In this document: one piece after another, positions 1-6,508 of the stretch
Layout: each line of letters begins with the position of its first letter
How positions within the stretch are numbered: the stretch's first letter is position 1
Source: an uncultured Lachnospiraceae bacterium
GTDB taxonomy: Bacteria; Bacillota; Clostridia; Lachnospirales; Lachnospiraceae
Direction: 5' to 3'
Length of the DNA stretch: 17,371 bases
NCBI GenBank assembly: GCA_937915975.1
Contig: CALGGL010000120.1
Coordinates: 1 to 17,371, forward strand
Program-made: the position numbers and the translations under genes
Notes under the pieces: generated by a model
Told to the model about the DNA's origin: nothing
The model's database searches: none
What the model saw: the letters and a program-made list of their open reading frames with translations, nothing else

Positions 1-71
1 GTATAAATTCATTGTCGATACCATTTTGTCATTTTGTTGAATATTTTTCTTTTCACTGTTTTCAGTTTAAA

Positions 72-108
72 TAAAAACAAAAATGCTCCGCATTTTTGCG
101 AAGCATTT
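72..108 (-). terminator. rho-independent terminator after the leftmost gene
   Basis: Read on the minus strand, an 11-bp stem with one mismatch (arms 98-108 and 81-91, A/T loop 92-97) is followed directly by a T-rich tract, TTTTTGTTTTTA. It sits 40 bases past the stop codon of the last gene and would end the yugP-hypothetical transcript. Stem and U-tract fit only the minus orientation well. Confidence 0.8.
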
Positions 109-147
109 ACTACATAATCAAAGTTATTAAAAATCTTTTAAATAATT

Positions 148-663
148 TTAATATCGATTAAAACAATAAAAACCGTATCTACATACAAATTTACCATTAT
201 TATGCTTTTCTTGAGTAAGCATTTCAACTCTTTTCCATTTATCCTCATCAAAAAGTTCAATTCGTTTTCTGATAAAGTCCTCTTCATCACTTAAAAACAA
301 CTGAACCAACGGATTATAATTAGAATAACGCCCAAGCCAAAAATCTCCCGGGCTAATATCCTTCTCAAATCCATCCAAATACCTTTCATATATATTAGAA
401 GTAACCAGTCTGTCATCTATTTTCAGTTTATATTTATCTACAAGCACATCCGGAAATCTGAGAAAAATCACTGCATCCAATTCATCAGAATACGCGGATA
501 TTATAAGAGGTTCAACAGATTTTACAATAGCCGGCTGTGTATCCCCACAACTAAGAAACTCATCAATACGATCAAACTGATTATTATACGCTTTCTTTAC
601 TTTAGGTGAAACCACGATTAGCTTATCACGAATATATTTAAATTTCTTTTTTGATAAATGCAC
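148..663 (-). CDS. hypothetical protein, real start probably upstream at an ATA codon
   Basis: I do not recognise the family. The protein is soluble and charged, with a Lys-rich N-terminus, no signal peptide and no membrane helix. The C-terminal half has many acidic and aromatic residues and ends in CFNRY. The GTG at 663 has no ribosome-binding site. The reading frame stays open upstream to a stop just inside the end of yugP, with no ATG, GTG or TTG. A strong Shine-Dalgarno AGAGGTGAG (744-736) lies 6 bases before an in-frame ATA (729), which would add IFKKKPKRRYTDPNSKAENAG-like basic sequence at the N-terminus. So the gene may use an AUA start, or may have lost its ATG and be decaying. It follows yugP by about 45 bases and probably shares its transcript. 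Confidence 0.6.
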   Translation of the reverse strand: MHLSKKKFKYIRDKLIVVSPKVKKAYNNQFDRIDEFLSCGDTQPAIVKSVEPLIISAYSDELDAVIFLRFPDVLVDKYKLKIDDRLVTSNIYERYLDGFEKDISPGDFWLGRYSNYNPLVQLFLSDEEDFIRKRIELFDEDKWKRVEMLTQEKHNNGKFVCRYGFYCFNRY

Positions 664-773
664 CTGACCGGCATTTTCCGCTTTGGAATTAGGATCAGTA
701 TATCTTCTTTTTGGTTTTTTCTTAAATATAGCTATCTCACCTCTTGCAACATTTTTTAACTTTTCACTTATCC

Positions 774-1457
774 CTAATTTCTCCTGCTGCTGTTAACAAT
801 CATAATAAGTCTTAGCAACTGAAGTATCGTCGAGAACAGTGCTGCAACATAAGTAAGTGCTGCCGCTATAAGAACCTTCTTTGAACCGGCAAGCTCTTCT
901 CCCGCAAGCATGTTGCTTTGATCAAGTATCTTGATTGCCCTGTGTGATGCGTCAAACTCAACAGGAAGTGTAATAAGCTGGAAAAATACAACTGCTACGA
1001 ACATCCATACGCCAACCTGCGCGAGTCCGAAAGAACCCATGGCGAGTCCCGCTATAAGGATAGGCCATGAAAGCTTTGAACCGATATTGGCAATCGGAAC
1101 CGAAAGCGATCTTAATTTAAGCGGTCCGTATCCTACCTGGTGCTGTATAGCATGTCCGCATTCATGTGCTGCAACGCCGATTGCTGCAACTGAAGTCTGG
1201 TTATATACACTGTCGGAAAGTCTTAAAACCTTTTCGCTCGGCGAGTAATGGTCTGTAAGATTACCCTTTATCCGCTCAATCCGCACATCGTATATACCTG
1301 CTCCATGAAGTATCGTCTCTGCTGCCTGCTGTGAAGTAATCCCACGGCTGTTTCTGACCGTACTGTACTTTTTAAATCTTGCATTGACATTCCACGATGC
1401 AATCATACTTATGACCGCACCAATGATTACCAAAATATACGTAAAATCCATATACAT
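774..1457 (-). CDS. yugP: YugP-type membrane zinc metallopeptidase
   Basis: This 227-residue protein matches the YugP family (neutral zinc metallopeptidase, PF04298 type) in length and layout. A first transmembrane helix lies at residues 6-21. The catalytic HECGH motif is at 98-102 in the context AAHECGHAIQH. Hydrophobic segments follow at about 130-165, then the conserved LPVEFDAS stretch whose Glu167 is the likely third zinc ligand, and a last hydrophobic region at 195-222. It should be a membrane-embedded protease facing the membrane-cytosol interface; substrates are unknown. The first ATG is preferred over the second (codon 3) because GAGGTG lies 7 bases before it. It has its own promoter and is followed by the hypothetical gene. 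Confidence 0.88.
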   Translation of the reverse strand: MYMDFTYILVIIGAVISMIASWNVNARFKKYSTVRNSRGITSQQAAETILHGAGIYDVRIERIKGNLTDHYSPSEKVLRLSDSVYNQTSVAAIGVAAHECGHAIQHQVGYGPLKLRSLSVPIANIGSKLSWPILIAGLAMGSFGLAQVGVWMFVAVVFFQLITLPVEFDASHRAIKILDQSNMLAGEELAGSKKVLIAAALTYVAALFSTILQLLRLIMIVNSSRRN

Positions 1458-1498
1458 TTTTGTTCACCTCATACTGTTATAATATTGATTTAAAGTAT

Positions 1499-1527
1499 AT
1501 TGTACAGTATTTAACCAAATCTTTCAA
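1499..1527 (-). promoter_or_regulatory. predicted sigma-A promoter for yugP
   Basis: On the minus strand, a -35 TTGAAA (1527-1522), a 17-base spacer and a -10 TACAAT (1504-1499) lie about 40 bases upstream of the yugP start. This separates yugP from the upstream small Cys-rich gene. No operator is evident. Confidence 0.55.
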
Positions 1528-1550
1528 TTTAAAAATCTCCTTTTGCATTA

Positions 1551-1769
1551 TTAATGCACCATACCGGTATTGCTTTTATAGTTCATATTTAAATCCCTAA
1601 GCTCTACCTCTCCGTTTATATAAGGCTCATAAAATGCATCTATGCTTCCGCCACCTAAGTTATCACAGCCATTGCAAAAATCACAGGCTCCGCCGCAGCC
1701 GTTCAAACCCTCCTGAACAATTTTCATTCGTTCTTCTTTAGTAGTATCCTTAATTAAAAGACTCTTCAT
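1551..1769 (-). CDS. small four-cysteine protein of unknown function
   Basis: A 72-residue protein with a good ribosome-binding site (GGTGGTG, then ATAAA, then ATG). The N-terminus (MKSLLIKDTTKEERMKIVQE) looks amphipathic and helical. Residues 25-35 contain four cysteines spaced C-x3-C-x2-C-x2-C (CGGACDFCNGC), followed by a Gly run and an acidic-aromatic C-terminus. The cysteines could hold an iron-sulfur cluster or zinc, but nothing in the sequence identifies a partner. It begins 25 bases after the aldolase-like gene and is very likely co-transcribed with it. There is no signal peptide or membrane segment. It does not look like a full ferredoxin, having only one cluster motif. Real gene: likely; function: unknown. 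Confidence 0.7.
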   Translation of the reverse strand: MKSLLIKDTTKEERMKIVQEGLNGCGGACDFCNGCDNLGGGSIDAFYEPYINGEVELRDLNMNYKSNTGMVH

Positions 1770-1794
1770 TTTATCACCACCCCGTCTTCCAAGA

Positions 1795-2778
1795 CTACTC
1801 CTGCTGGGTTAATTCATCATAATATTTTACAAGATCCTTTCGATTATCCTTGGTGTATGAAATTGCGGTACGAGGATGCTGGTTAAGTATACCTGTCAAA
1901 AGGTACTGCATATCATATCCCCATACTACCCCGGATTCGCGAAGAGGTATCATATATTTTTCGATGAATTTTATAACGGGATAGATAGAATACTTAGGAT
2001 TTTTAAGACATCCTATAAGATTTTCTATCGAGCAGTTGCCTGCTCCGCGTCCCATTCCGTTATAGGTTCCATCCAAAAAGTCCACACCGTCTCCGCAGGC
2101 TTCAAGCGTATTGGCAAATGCAAGCTGCTGATTGTTATGTGCATGCATTCCTATCTGCTTATTGTATTTCTCACCATATTCAAGATATAAATCCGCTATA
2201 CGTGCTATCTGCTCCGGATAAAGAGCGCCAAAGCTATCAACAATATAAATAACATCTACAGATGAATTTCCAAGCATCTCAAGTGCTACCTTTACATCAG
2301 ACTCCTGAGCAGTCGAAATAGCCATTATGTTACAGCTTACCTCGTAGCCCTTCTTTTTTGCATCCTCGATTATATCGATTGCACCCGGCATCTGATGCAC
2401 ATATGTTGCTACACGAATCAGATCCACAGGGCTGTTAGCTCTGTCTTCTATATCTGTCTTGTAATCACATCTACCTACATCCGCCATTACTGCAAGCTTT
2501 ATCTTTTTTTCGCTGTTTTCTCCTATTACACGAAGTATATCCTCATCATCACAGAACTTCCAGGTTCCGAATTCATCTGTTGAAAATATCTCCTTAGACG
2601 CCTTATAGCCAAGCTCCATATAGTCAACACCTGCTTTGATATTGGTCTCATAAAGTGCCTTTACAAATTCATCTGTAAAATAAAAATTATTAACAAGTCC
2701 GCCATCCCGAAGTGTTGCGTCAAGAACACGAATGCTCTCTCTTACGCCCATAAATTCCGATAACTTTTTTTCTTTCAT
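1795..2778 (-). CDS. aldolase catalytic domain protein (DRE-TIM / HMGL-like metallolyase)
   Basis: A 327-residue TIM-barrel protein of the HMG-CoA lyase-like / 4-hydroxy-2-oxovalerate aldolase superfamily. The signature near the N-terminus is LDATLRDGG (residues 19-27), where the Arg-Asp pair gives a catalytic Arg and a metal-binding Asp. The HAHNN motif at 212-216 supplies the two metal-binding histidines, and GMGRGAGN lies nearer the C-terminus. The family usually catalyses aldol cleavage or condensation of 2-keto acids with a divalent metal; the exact substrate cannot be read here. It lacks the extra C-terminal regulatory domain of isopropylmalate or citramalate synthases. AAAGG precedes the ATG at a normal distance. 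It is followed by the small Cys-rich gene, probably in one transcript. Confidence 0.85.
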   Translation of the reverse strand: MKEKKLSEFMGVRESIRVLDATLRDGGLVNNFYFTDEFVKALYETNIKAGVDYMELGYKASKEIFSTDEFGTWKFCDDEDILRVIGENSEKKIKLAVMADVGRCDYKTDIEDRANSPVDLIRVATYVHQMPGAIDIIEDAKKKGYEVSCNIMAISTAQESDVKVALEMLGNSSVDVIYIVDSFGALYPEQIARIADLYLEYGEKYNKQIGMHAHNNQQLAFANTLEACGDGVDFLDGTYNGMGRGAGNCSIENLIGCLKNPKYSIYPVIKFIEKYMIPLRESGVVWGYDMQYLLTGILNQHPRTAISYTKDNRKDLVKYYDELTQQE

Positions 2779-2837
2779 ATTATTAACCTTTCATATTCGA
2801 TTTATTTCACTTTAAATTGATAAAGTCTACAAAAGAT

Positions 2838-2866
2838 AAAATAACATTAATTTGATTTAATTGCAA
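2838..2866 (-). promoter_or_regulatory. possible promoter for the aldolase-like gene
   Basis: On the minus strand, TTGCAA (2866-2861), 17 bases, then TATTTT (2843-2838) lie in the 98-base gap after the ABC permease. No terminator-like hairpin is visible in the gap, so read-through from the permease gene is also possible. Match to consensus is only moderate. Confidence 0.35.
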
Positions 2867-2876
2867 GCAATAATAC

Positions 2877-3647
2877 CTATAACCGTTTCTTATTAAACAC
2901 AATTATTCCCGTCACAAAAAATACCACGCTTACAATCAATGTAACTATAACCGCCACAGTATAATCAGAAGTCTCGGAGGCTCCTGTTGTAAGGCTGTAT
3001 CCGGTTGTCAGCATAGTTTCCATATATTTATCAACCTTCGGTATCATACTGATAAGATATATTCCAAATACAACTCCACCTGTTCCGAGCAGCACGCCGC
3101 TTCCGTTTTGTGCAAGTGTCGAAGAAAGCACCATAATCATTATGATCCATATGCCGAAAAACCACCAGCAAAACGAGGAAAAAAGCAGATTATCAGCTAT
3201 CGAATTATCCCAGTAAAAATCATTATATACATAGGTTATTCCAAAACACATCCAAAAGCACACAGTCCAAAGCAAAACCAAAACAACGGTTTTGGCTATT
3301 ACCACATTGTGCCTTTTTAGTCCCTTTGTAAGTGATAAAACCAAGGTTCCGGATTGATATTCCTTTGTAAATATACTGCTTTCCAGCAGTACAAATGCTA
3401 TAAGTCCCATAGGAATATTTTTGAAAAACTGCTCCCATGACATAAGGGCATCAACTGTTATTTTTCCTACCTGTATACCGCTTTCAGCCAGACTGTCCGA
3501 CATTTTTTCAAAAAGCCACGGGGTAAGCTTGGCTATCGCAGGGTTCATTATTCCAAATATTATAAATATTATTCCGAGAACCAGCACCTTATTGCTGCGA
3601 AGCTGATCCATTATTTCTTTTTTGGTAAATGCGTATAGAGATTTCAT
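2877..3647 (-). CDS. ABC-2 family transporter permease (YxlG-like)
   Basis: A 256-residue integral membrane protein. A short cytosolic N-terminus (MKSLYAFTKKEIMDQLRSNK) leads into about six hydrophobic segments: roughly residues 22-42, 72-92, 105-130, 150-172, 180-200 and 230-250. The segment containing FTKEYQSGTLVLSLTKGL (about 91-109) is the usual cytosolic coupling region of ABC-2 permeases, between helices 2 and 3. It is the membrane partner of the ATPase encoded just upstream. Its ATG overlaps the ATPase stop codon by one base (TGATG), so translation is coupled. By family and gene order it resembles YxlG of the Bacillus subtilis sigY operon. The transported substrate is unknown; such small ABC-2 pairs often give self-protection against membrane-active compounds (inference). 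Confidence 0.85.
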   Translation of the reverse strand: MKSLYAFTKKEIMDQLRSNKVLVLGIIFIIFGIMNPAIAKLTPWLFEKMSDSLAESGIQVGKITVDALMSWEQFFKNIPMGLIAFVLLESSIFTKEYQSGTLVLSLTKGLKRHNVVIAKTVVLVLLWTVCFWMCFGITYVYNDFYWDNSIADNLLFSSFCWWFFGIWIIMIMVLSSTLAQNGSGVLLGTGGVVFGIYLISMIPKVDKYMETMLTTGYSLTTGASETSDYTVAVIVTLIVSVVFFVTGIIVFNKKRL

Positions 3648-4552
3648 CAGCCAACCACCTCCAAAAACAGATTTTCAAGAGAAGGTTCAAGCCTCTCAAC
3701 CTTTATAACCGGAAGCTTTTTCTCCGAAATATATCCAAGCACCTTATACAAGCTTATGTCCGCTTCCTTAAATGTAAGCACCTTACCGGACATATTGTCT
3801 GCTCTCTTAAGTCCTTCAAATTCCTCAAGCAGCACTTTAATAGCTTCGTCATTTTCTGCTTCAATTATATATTCATCCGAACGGTATTTGCCTTTTATAG
3901 CATCAAGCTTTCCTGAAAGCTTGATGTTTCCACCGTCCAAAAATGCAATATCAGTACATATACGTTCTACATCTGCGAGTATATGCGTGGAAAAAAGCAC
4001 AGTAGTTCTGTCCCTTACCGAAAGAAGTATATCAAGTATTTCCTTTCTTCCCAAAGGATCAAGCGCAGAGGTCGGTTCATCACAGATTAAAAGCTTCGGC
4101 TCACCCAAAAGTGCCTGTGCTATACCAAGCCTTTGCTTCATACCTCTTGAATAACCCTTTATGCGGTGTTTTTCCTTATCAAGTCCGACAGCACTTAAAA
4201 GCTCGTCACTTCTTTCTTTTATAGCCTTATTATCAAGACCTGTTATCTCACCGCAGAAGTTAAGATATTCTCTTGCGTTCATAAACGAATAAAAATCAGG
4301 TACATCCGGAAGATAGCCTATATATTTATTGGTTTTTGTCTGACCGTAAACAACCGTCTCATCAGCAACCTGTATCTTCCCCTCATCTGCCTTGATGAGT
4401 CCGAGGATATGCTTCATAGTTGTGGTCTTACCGGCTCCGTTTTTGCCGATAAAGCCAAATATGCTATGCTCAGGCACCTTAAGCGTAACACCCTTAAGTA
4501 CCTCCTTATCGCCAAACCTTTTATAAAGATTATCAATACTTAAAACATCCAA
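3647..4552 (-). CDS. ABC transporter ATP-binding protein (YxlF-like), TTG start
   Basis: A 301-residue ATPase subunit. Walker A is GKNGAGKT (residues 36-43), the signature is YSRGMKQR (134-141, a common variant of LSGGQ), Walker B with the catalytic Glu is LLICDEP (154-160), and the switch His is in STH (His190). The C-terminal 80 residues form the extra domain typical of ABC-2 drug or peptide exporters. The longer frame to 4579 begins inside the upstream gene and has no ribosome-binding site. The TTG at 4552 sits 1 base after that gene's TAA, with AAGGAGG a normal distance before it, so it is chosen. It powers the downstream permease and belongs to the MerR operon. Confidence 0.9.
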   Translation of the reverse strand: MDVLSIDNLYKRFGDKEVLKGVTLKVPEHSIFGFIGKNGAGKTTTMKHILGLIKADEGKIQVADETVVYGQTKTNKYIGYLPDVPDFYSFMNAREYLNFCGEITGLDNKAIKERSDELLSAVGLDKEKHRIKGYSRGMKQRLGIAQALLGEPKLLICDEPTSALDPLGRKEILDILLSVRDRTTVLFSTHILADVERICTDIAFLDGGNIKLSGKLDAIKGKYRSDEYIIEAENDEAIKVLLEEFEGLKRADNMSGKVLTFKEADISLYKVLGYISEKKLPVIKVERLEPSLENLFLEVVG

Positions 4553-4553
4553 A

Positions 4554-4757
4554 TTATTCGTCCTCCTTACCAAGAACAAAATAAAGTATAGGTCCTATAA
4601 ATTCCATGCCTATTATCGTAACAAGCACCCAAAGCAGACGGCTTCCTCTTTTATAATTCTCATGTGTAAATATATGATGCAGTGTTACAACAAGTAAAAT
4701 TATCTCAACTACTGCAAGCGGTATTATAAACGGTAAATATTCTCCTATCTTATCCAT
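4554..4757 (-). CDS. PLDc_N-domain small membrane protein (YxlE-like)
   Basis: A 67-residue protein with two transmembrane helices (about 8-27 and 42-62) joined by a short charged loop containing HENYKRGSR. The ending IGPILYFVLGKEDE is the hallmark of the PLDc_N domain (PF13396), named for the N-terminus of cardiolipin synthases but also found alone. In Bacillus subtilis the stand-alone version YxlE is encoded before the ABC pair YxlF-YxlG, and the same order is seen here. YxlE is described as a negative factor for SigY activity. Here there is no sigma factor gene, and a MerR gene takes its place. The start at 4757 overlaps the MerR stop by 8 bases and follows GGAGGAG by 7 bases. A longer frame to 4922 lies inside MerR and is not supported. 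Confidence 0.82.
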   Translation of the reverse strand: MDKIGEYLPFIIPLAVVEIILLVVTLHHIFTHENYKRGSRLLWVLVTIIGMEFIGPILYFVLGKEDE

Positions 4758-5484
4758 ATATTTTCTCCTCCATTCCATAGGTTTCAACACAGTAACCCTT
4801 ATGTCCGCAGCAGCTGCAGGTAAGCTTTCTAAGCCTTGGCGTATGTGATGCAAAAAAGCCCTCGACATGCTTTGCCTTAAATACATTATGACATTCCGGA
4901 CATATGTAGGCCACCTTATCAAAATAATACTTACTGAACCAAAATGCTCCGACCATTACTACAGGCACAAATACTAAAAACGGTATCCAGATTCCCTTTA
5001 CAATCCAAAGTGCTATAAGCCCTACCTCAACCAAATCAAGAGGTATGCCCACGACCATCATCATTTTGTGCAGCTTACGGAGTTTTTTTCTGTTCTCCAT
5101 AATGTATGCTATGTCACCGATGGATTCAACCGAATAATTATCAAGCCCCTTAAGCTCTTTTTTTATCTGCTCAACCTTTTCGAGCATTTCCTGTTTTTCC
5201 GAAAGCTCATCACGTAATACCTTTTCCTGCTCTTCAAGCAAAACAGATATTACATTTTCAGTATTATCCTCCTCCAGAAGTTCACCTATTCCTTTAATCG
5301 GAATTCCGACGTCACGAAGAAAGCAAATAATCTTGAGCTTTTTTAAATCCTCCTCCGAATACAGTCTTCTTTTCCCCTCACTTAATTCACTCGGAACAAG
5401 GATTCCTCTTGAGTCATAATACTGAACGGTTCTTACAGTAACATTACAGAGCTTAGCCATCTCTCCGGTTGTATATTTTGACAC
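4750..5484 (-). CDS. membrane-anchored MerR-family regulator with zinc ribbon
   Basis: A 244-residue regulator. Residues 1-70 are a MerR winged helix-turn-helix (YTTGEMAKLCNVTVRTVQYY, then GKRRLYSEEDL). Residues 80-115 form the usual dimerising coiled coil. Unlike ordinary MerR proteins, it continues with two transmembrane helices (about 141-162 and 166-186) and a C-terminal zinc ribbon with CPEC (195-198) and CSCC (223-226). The sensor may therefore lie in the membrane or in the zinc site rather than binding a soluble drug. It starts with GTG after TAGGAGGTGA. It is the first gene of an operon with the PLDc_N peptide and the ABC pair, and probably controls its own promoter, where a fitting operator is present. 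Confidence 0.88.
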   Translation of the reverse strand: MSKYTTGEMAKLCNVTVRTVQYYDSRGILVPSELSEGKRRLYSEEDLKKLKIICFLRDVGIPIKGIGELLEEDNTENVISVLLEEQEKVLRDELSEKQEMLEKVEQIKKELKGLDNYSVESIGDIAYIMENRKKLRKLHKMMMVVGIPLDLVEVGLIALWIVKGIWIPFLVFVPVVMVGAFWFSKYYFDKVAYICPECHNVFKAKHVEGFFASHTPRLRKLTCSCCGHKGYCVETYGMEEKIYG

Positions 5485-5539
5485 AGCGATTCACCTCCTA
5501 CCATTTTTTATTAGCTTTATTAAAAAGCCTCGGATAAGT

Positions 5540-5572
5540 TCACAAACGAAAATCAAAGATTTTCTTGTTCAC
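5540..5572 (-). CDS. possible 10-codon leader peptide before the MerR operon
   Basis: AGGAGG (5582-5577) is followed 4 bases later by a GTG that opens a 10-codon frame encoding MNKKIFDFRL and a TGA stop. The frame coincides with an RNA hairpin whose core is GAAAATC-TTT-GATTTTC. It lies between the predicted promoter and the MerR gene, where an attenuating leader peptide would be expected. Against it: the Shine-Dalgarno would be only a few bases from the predicted transcription start, and the spacing is short. It may be chance. Confidence 0.25.
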   Translation of the reverse strand: MNKKIFDFRL

Positions 5573-5591
5573 TTAACCTCCTATGCGTCGG

Positions 5592-5622
5592 ATATTACAA
5601 TATTACGCTACGTAACAAGCAA
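5592..5622 (-). promoter_or_regulatory. MerR-type promoter with 19-bp spacer and central dyad
   Basis: On the minus strand, -35 TTGCTT (5622-5617) and -10 TAATAT (5597-5592) are separated by 19 bases. The spacer holds the perfect palindrome TTACG-TAG-CGTAA (5615-5603). A long spacer with a dyad between -35 and -10 is the known hallmark of promoters activated by MerR-family proteins. It lies about 110 bases before the MerR start, so autoregulation of the MerR-ABC operon is the natural reading (inference). Confidence 0.72.
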
Positions 5623-5674
5623 GTCTTTTTTGAAAAAAATAAAAATATTTTGAAATTTTGTTTTTATAATCAGA

Positions 5675-5717
5675 AAAGTTGTCACAACAATCGTCACACG
5701 ATTATTATGACAACTTT
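5675..5717 (-). terminator. 19-bp hairpin, probable terminator of the DUF4230 gene
   Basis: The arms 5717-5699 and 5693-5675 pair along their whole length as a minus-strand RNA, with two G-U pairs where the plus strand would have A-C mismatches. The loop is TGTGA. It lies 40 bases past the DUF4230 stop. The following tract (TCTGATTATAAAAAC) is a poor U-run, so termination may be weak or the hairpin may mainly protect the 3' end. Confidence 0.55.
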
Positions 5718-5757
5718 AATAAACCTGTTAAATCTTAATTAACTAAACATACAGCAT

Positions 5758-6420
5758 TTATTTTGTATTTTCCTCTATAAAATTTATCTCAAGCTCTCTT
5801 TCTCCGATAGATTCAGAAAGAATTCCCTCTATAACTTCCTTTGTCTGCTCATCCGCCTTATCCATCAGCTCATAAACCTGAACCTTTCCCGCAACATCCT
5901 CCTCAGCAGCGGAAATAGCTTCCTTTACGTCATACTTATCACTCCAGTTAAATAGTGAATGCATCTCATCATAAAACTCTATCGAGTCATTGTACACCTG
6001 TATAGAAAGTATCTTGGCATGAGGGATACTGACAATTACCTTATCCTTTGTAACTTCTATCTCCATTTCGGATAAATCCACTCCGGCCTTAACACTTGCC
6101 GAGTATATCATATTAAAACCGGTCTGTGTGATAAACGGAATCTTACCCTCGGAATATACTATAAGTCCCGTATACTCAAGCTCGGCAGTTGCAAGTTCGC
6201 TTATATTTTCAAGCTTTGCACTGACAAAAGCCGTATCTATATCCGGTTTCTTTTTTGTATGAAGCTTAGCGGATATAAAATATGTAATTATAACTGCTAT
6301 AACAAGTATCAAAAGCATCCATACTTTGGTAACCGTATTTTTTAATTTTTCCGAATTATCATTTCGCTTAAATTTCTTTTCAAGCTCCTCTATCAATTCT
6401 TTTTTATCCTTGTCGGTCAT
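5758..6420 (-). CDS. DUF4230 domain membrane-anchored protein
   Basis: A 220-residue protein. A charged cytosolic N-terminus (about 30 residues, Lys/Glu-rich) leads to one transmembrane helix at about 33-51, then an extracytoplasmic domain. That domain, with ISELATAELEYTGLIVY, the hydrophobic GFNMIYSASVKAGVDLSEM and the basic-hydrophobic VTKDKVIVSIPHAKIL, matches DUF4230 (PF14014 type). The function of DUF4230 is not known; members are single-pass envelope proteins. The frame extends upstream to 6444, but AAGGAGGTCA lies 8 bases before the ATG at 6420, which is therefore the start. It follows the lipoprotein gene, separated by a strong hairpin, so it may be transcribed separately or at a reduced level. 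Confidence 0.8.
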   Translation of the reverse strand: MTDKDKKELIEELEKKFKRNDNSEKLKNTVTKVWMLLILVIAVIITYFISAKLHTKKKPDIDTAFVSAKLENISELATAELEYTGLIVYSEGKIPFITQTGFNMIYSASVKAGVDLSEMEIEVTKDKVIVSIPHAKILSIQVYNDSIEFYDEMHSLFNWSDKYDVKEAISAAEEDVAGKVQVYELMDKADEQTKEVIEGILSESIGERELEINFIEENTK

Positions 6421-6465
6421 GATAAGATTGACCTCCTTCATCATACTTTCATTATTTTAACACAG

Positions 6466-6506
6466 TTAAGGCTATGATGCACTAAAAACATGTATCATAG
6501 CCTTAA
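6466..6506 (-). terminator. 16-bp inverted repeat between lipoprotein and DUF4230 genes
   Basis: Arms 6466-6481 and 6491-6506 (core AAGGCTATGAT / ATCATAGCCTT) form a near-perfect 16-bp stem three bases after the lipoprotein stop. The downstream minus-strand sequence (CTGTGTTAAAAT) has no real U-tract, so it may be a weak terminator or a processing or stability hairpin rather than a full stop to transcription. Confidence 0.55.
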
Positions 6507-6508
6507 TA

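Noticed and set aside
931..1248. Forward frame opposite yugP, and similar frames opposite the other long genes
   Set aside because: Antisense shadows of clear family members, with no ribosome sites and low-complexity translations.
4553..4579. ATPase start at 4579
   Set aside because: This would overlap the PLDc_N gene and has no ribosome site; TTG at 4552 follows AAGGAGG and gives the normal family N-terminus.
4758..4922. Longer version of the PLDc_N gene
   Set aside because: The extra 55 codons overlap the MerR zinc-ribbon coding region in another frame, and the ribosome site is placed for the ATG at 4757.
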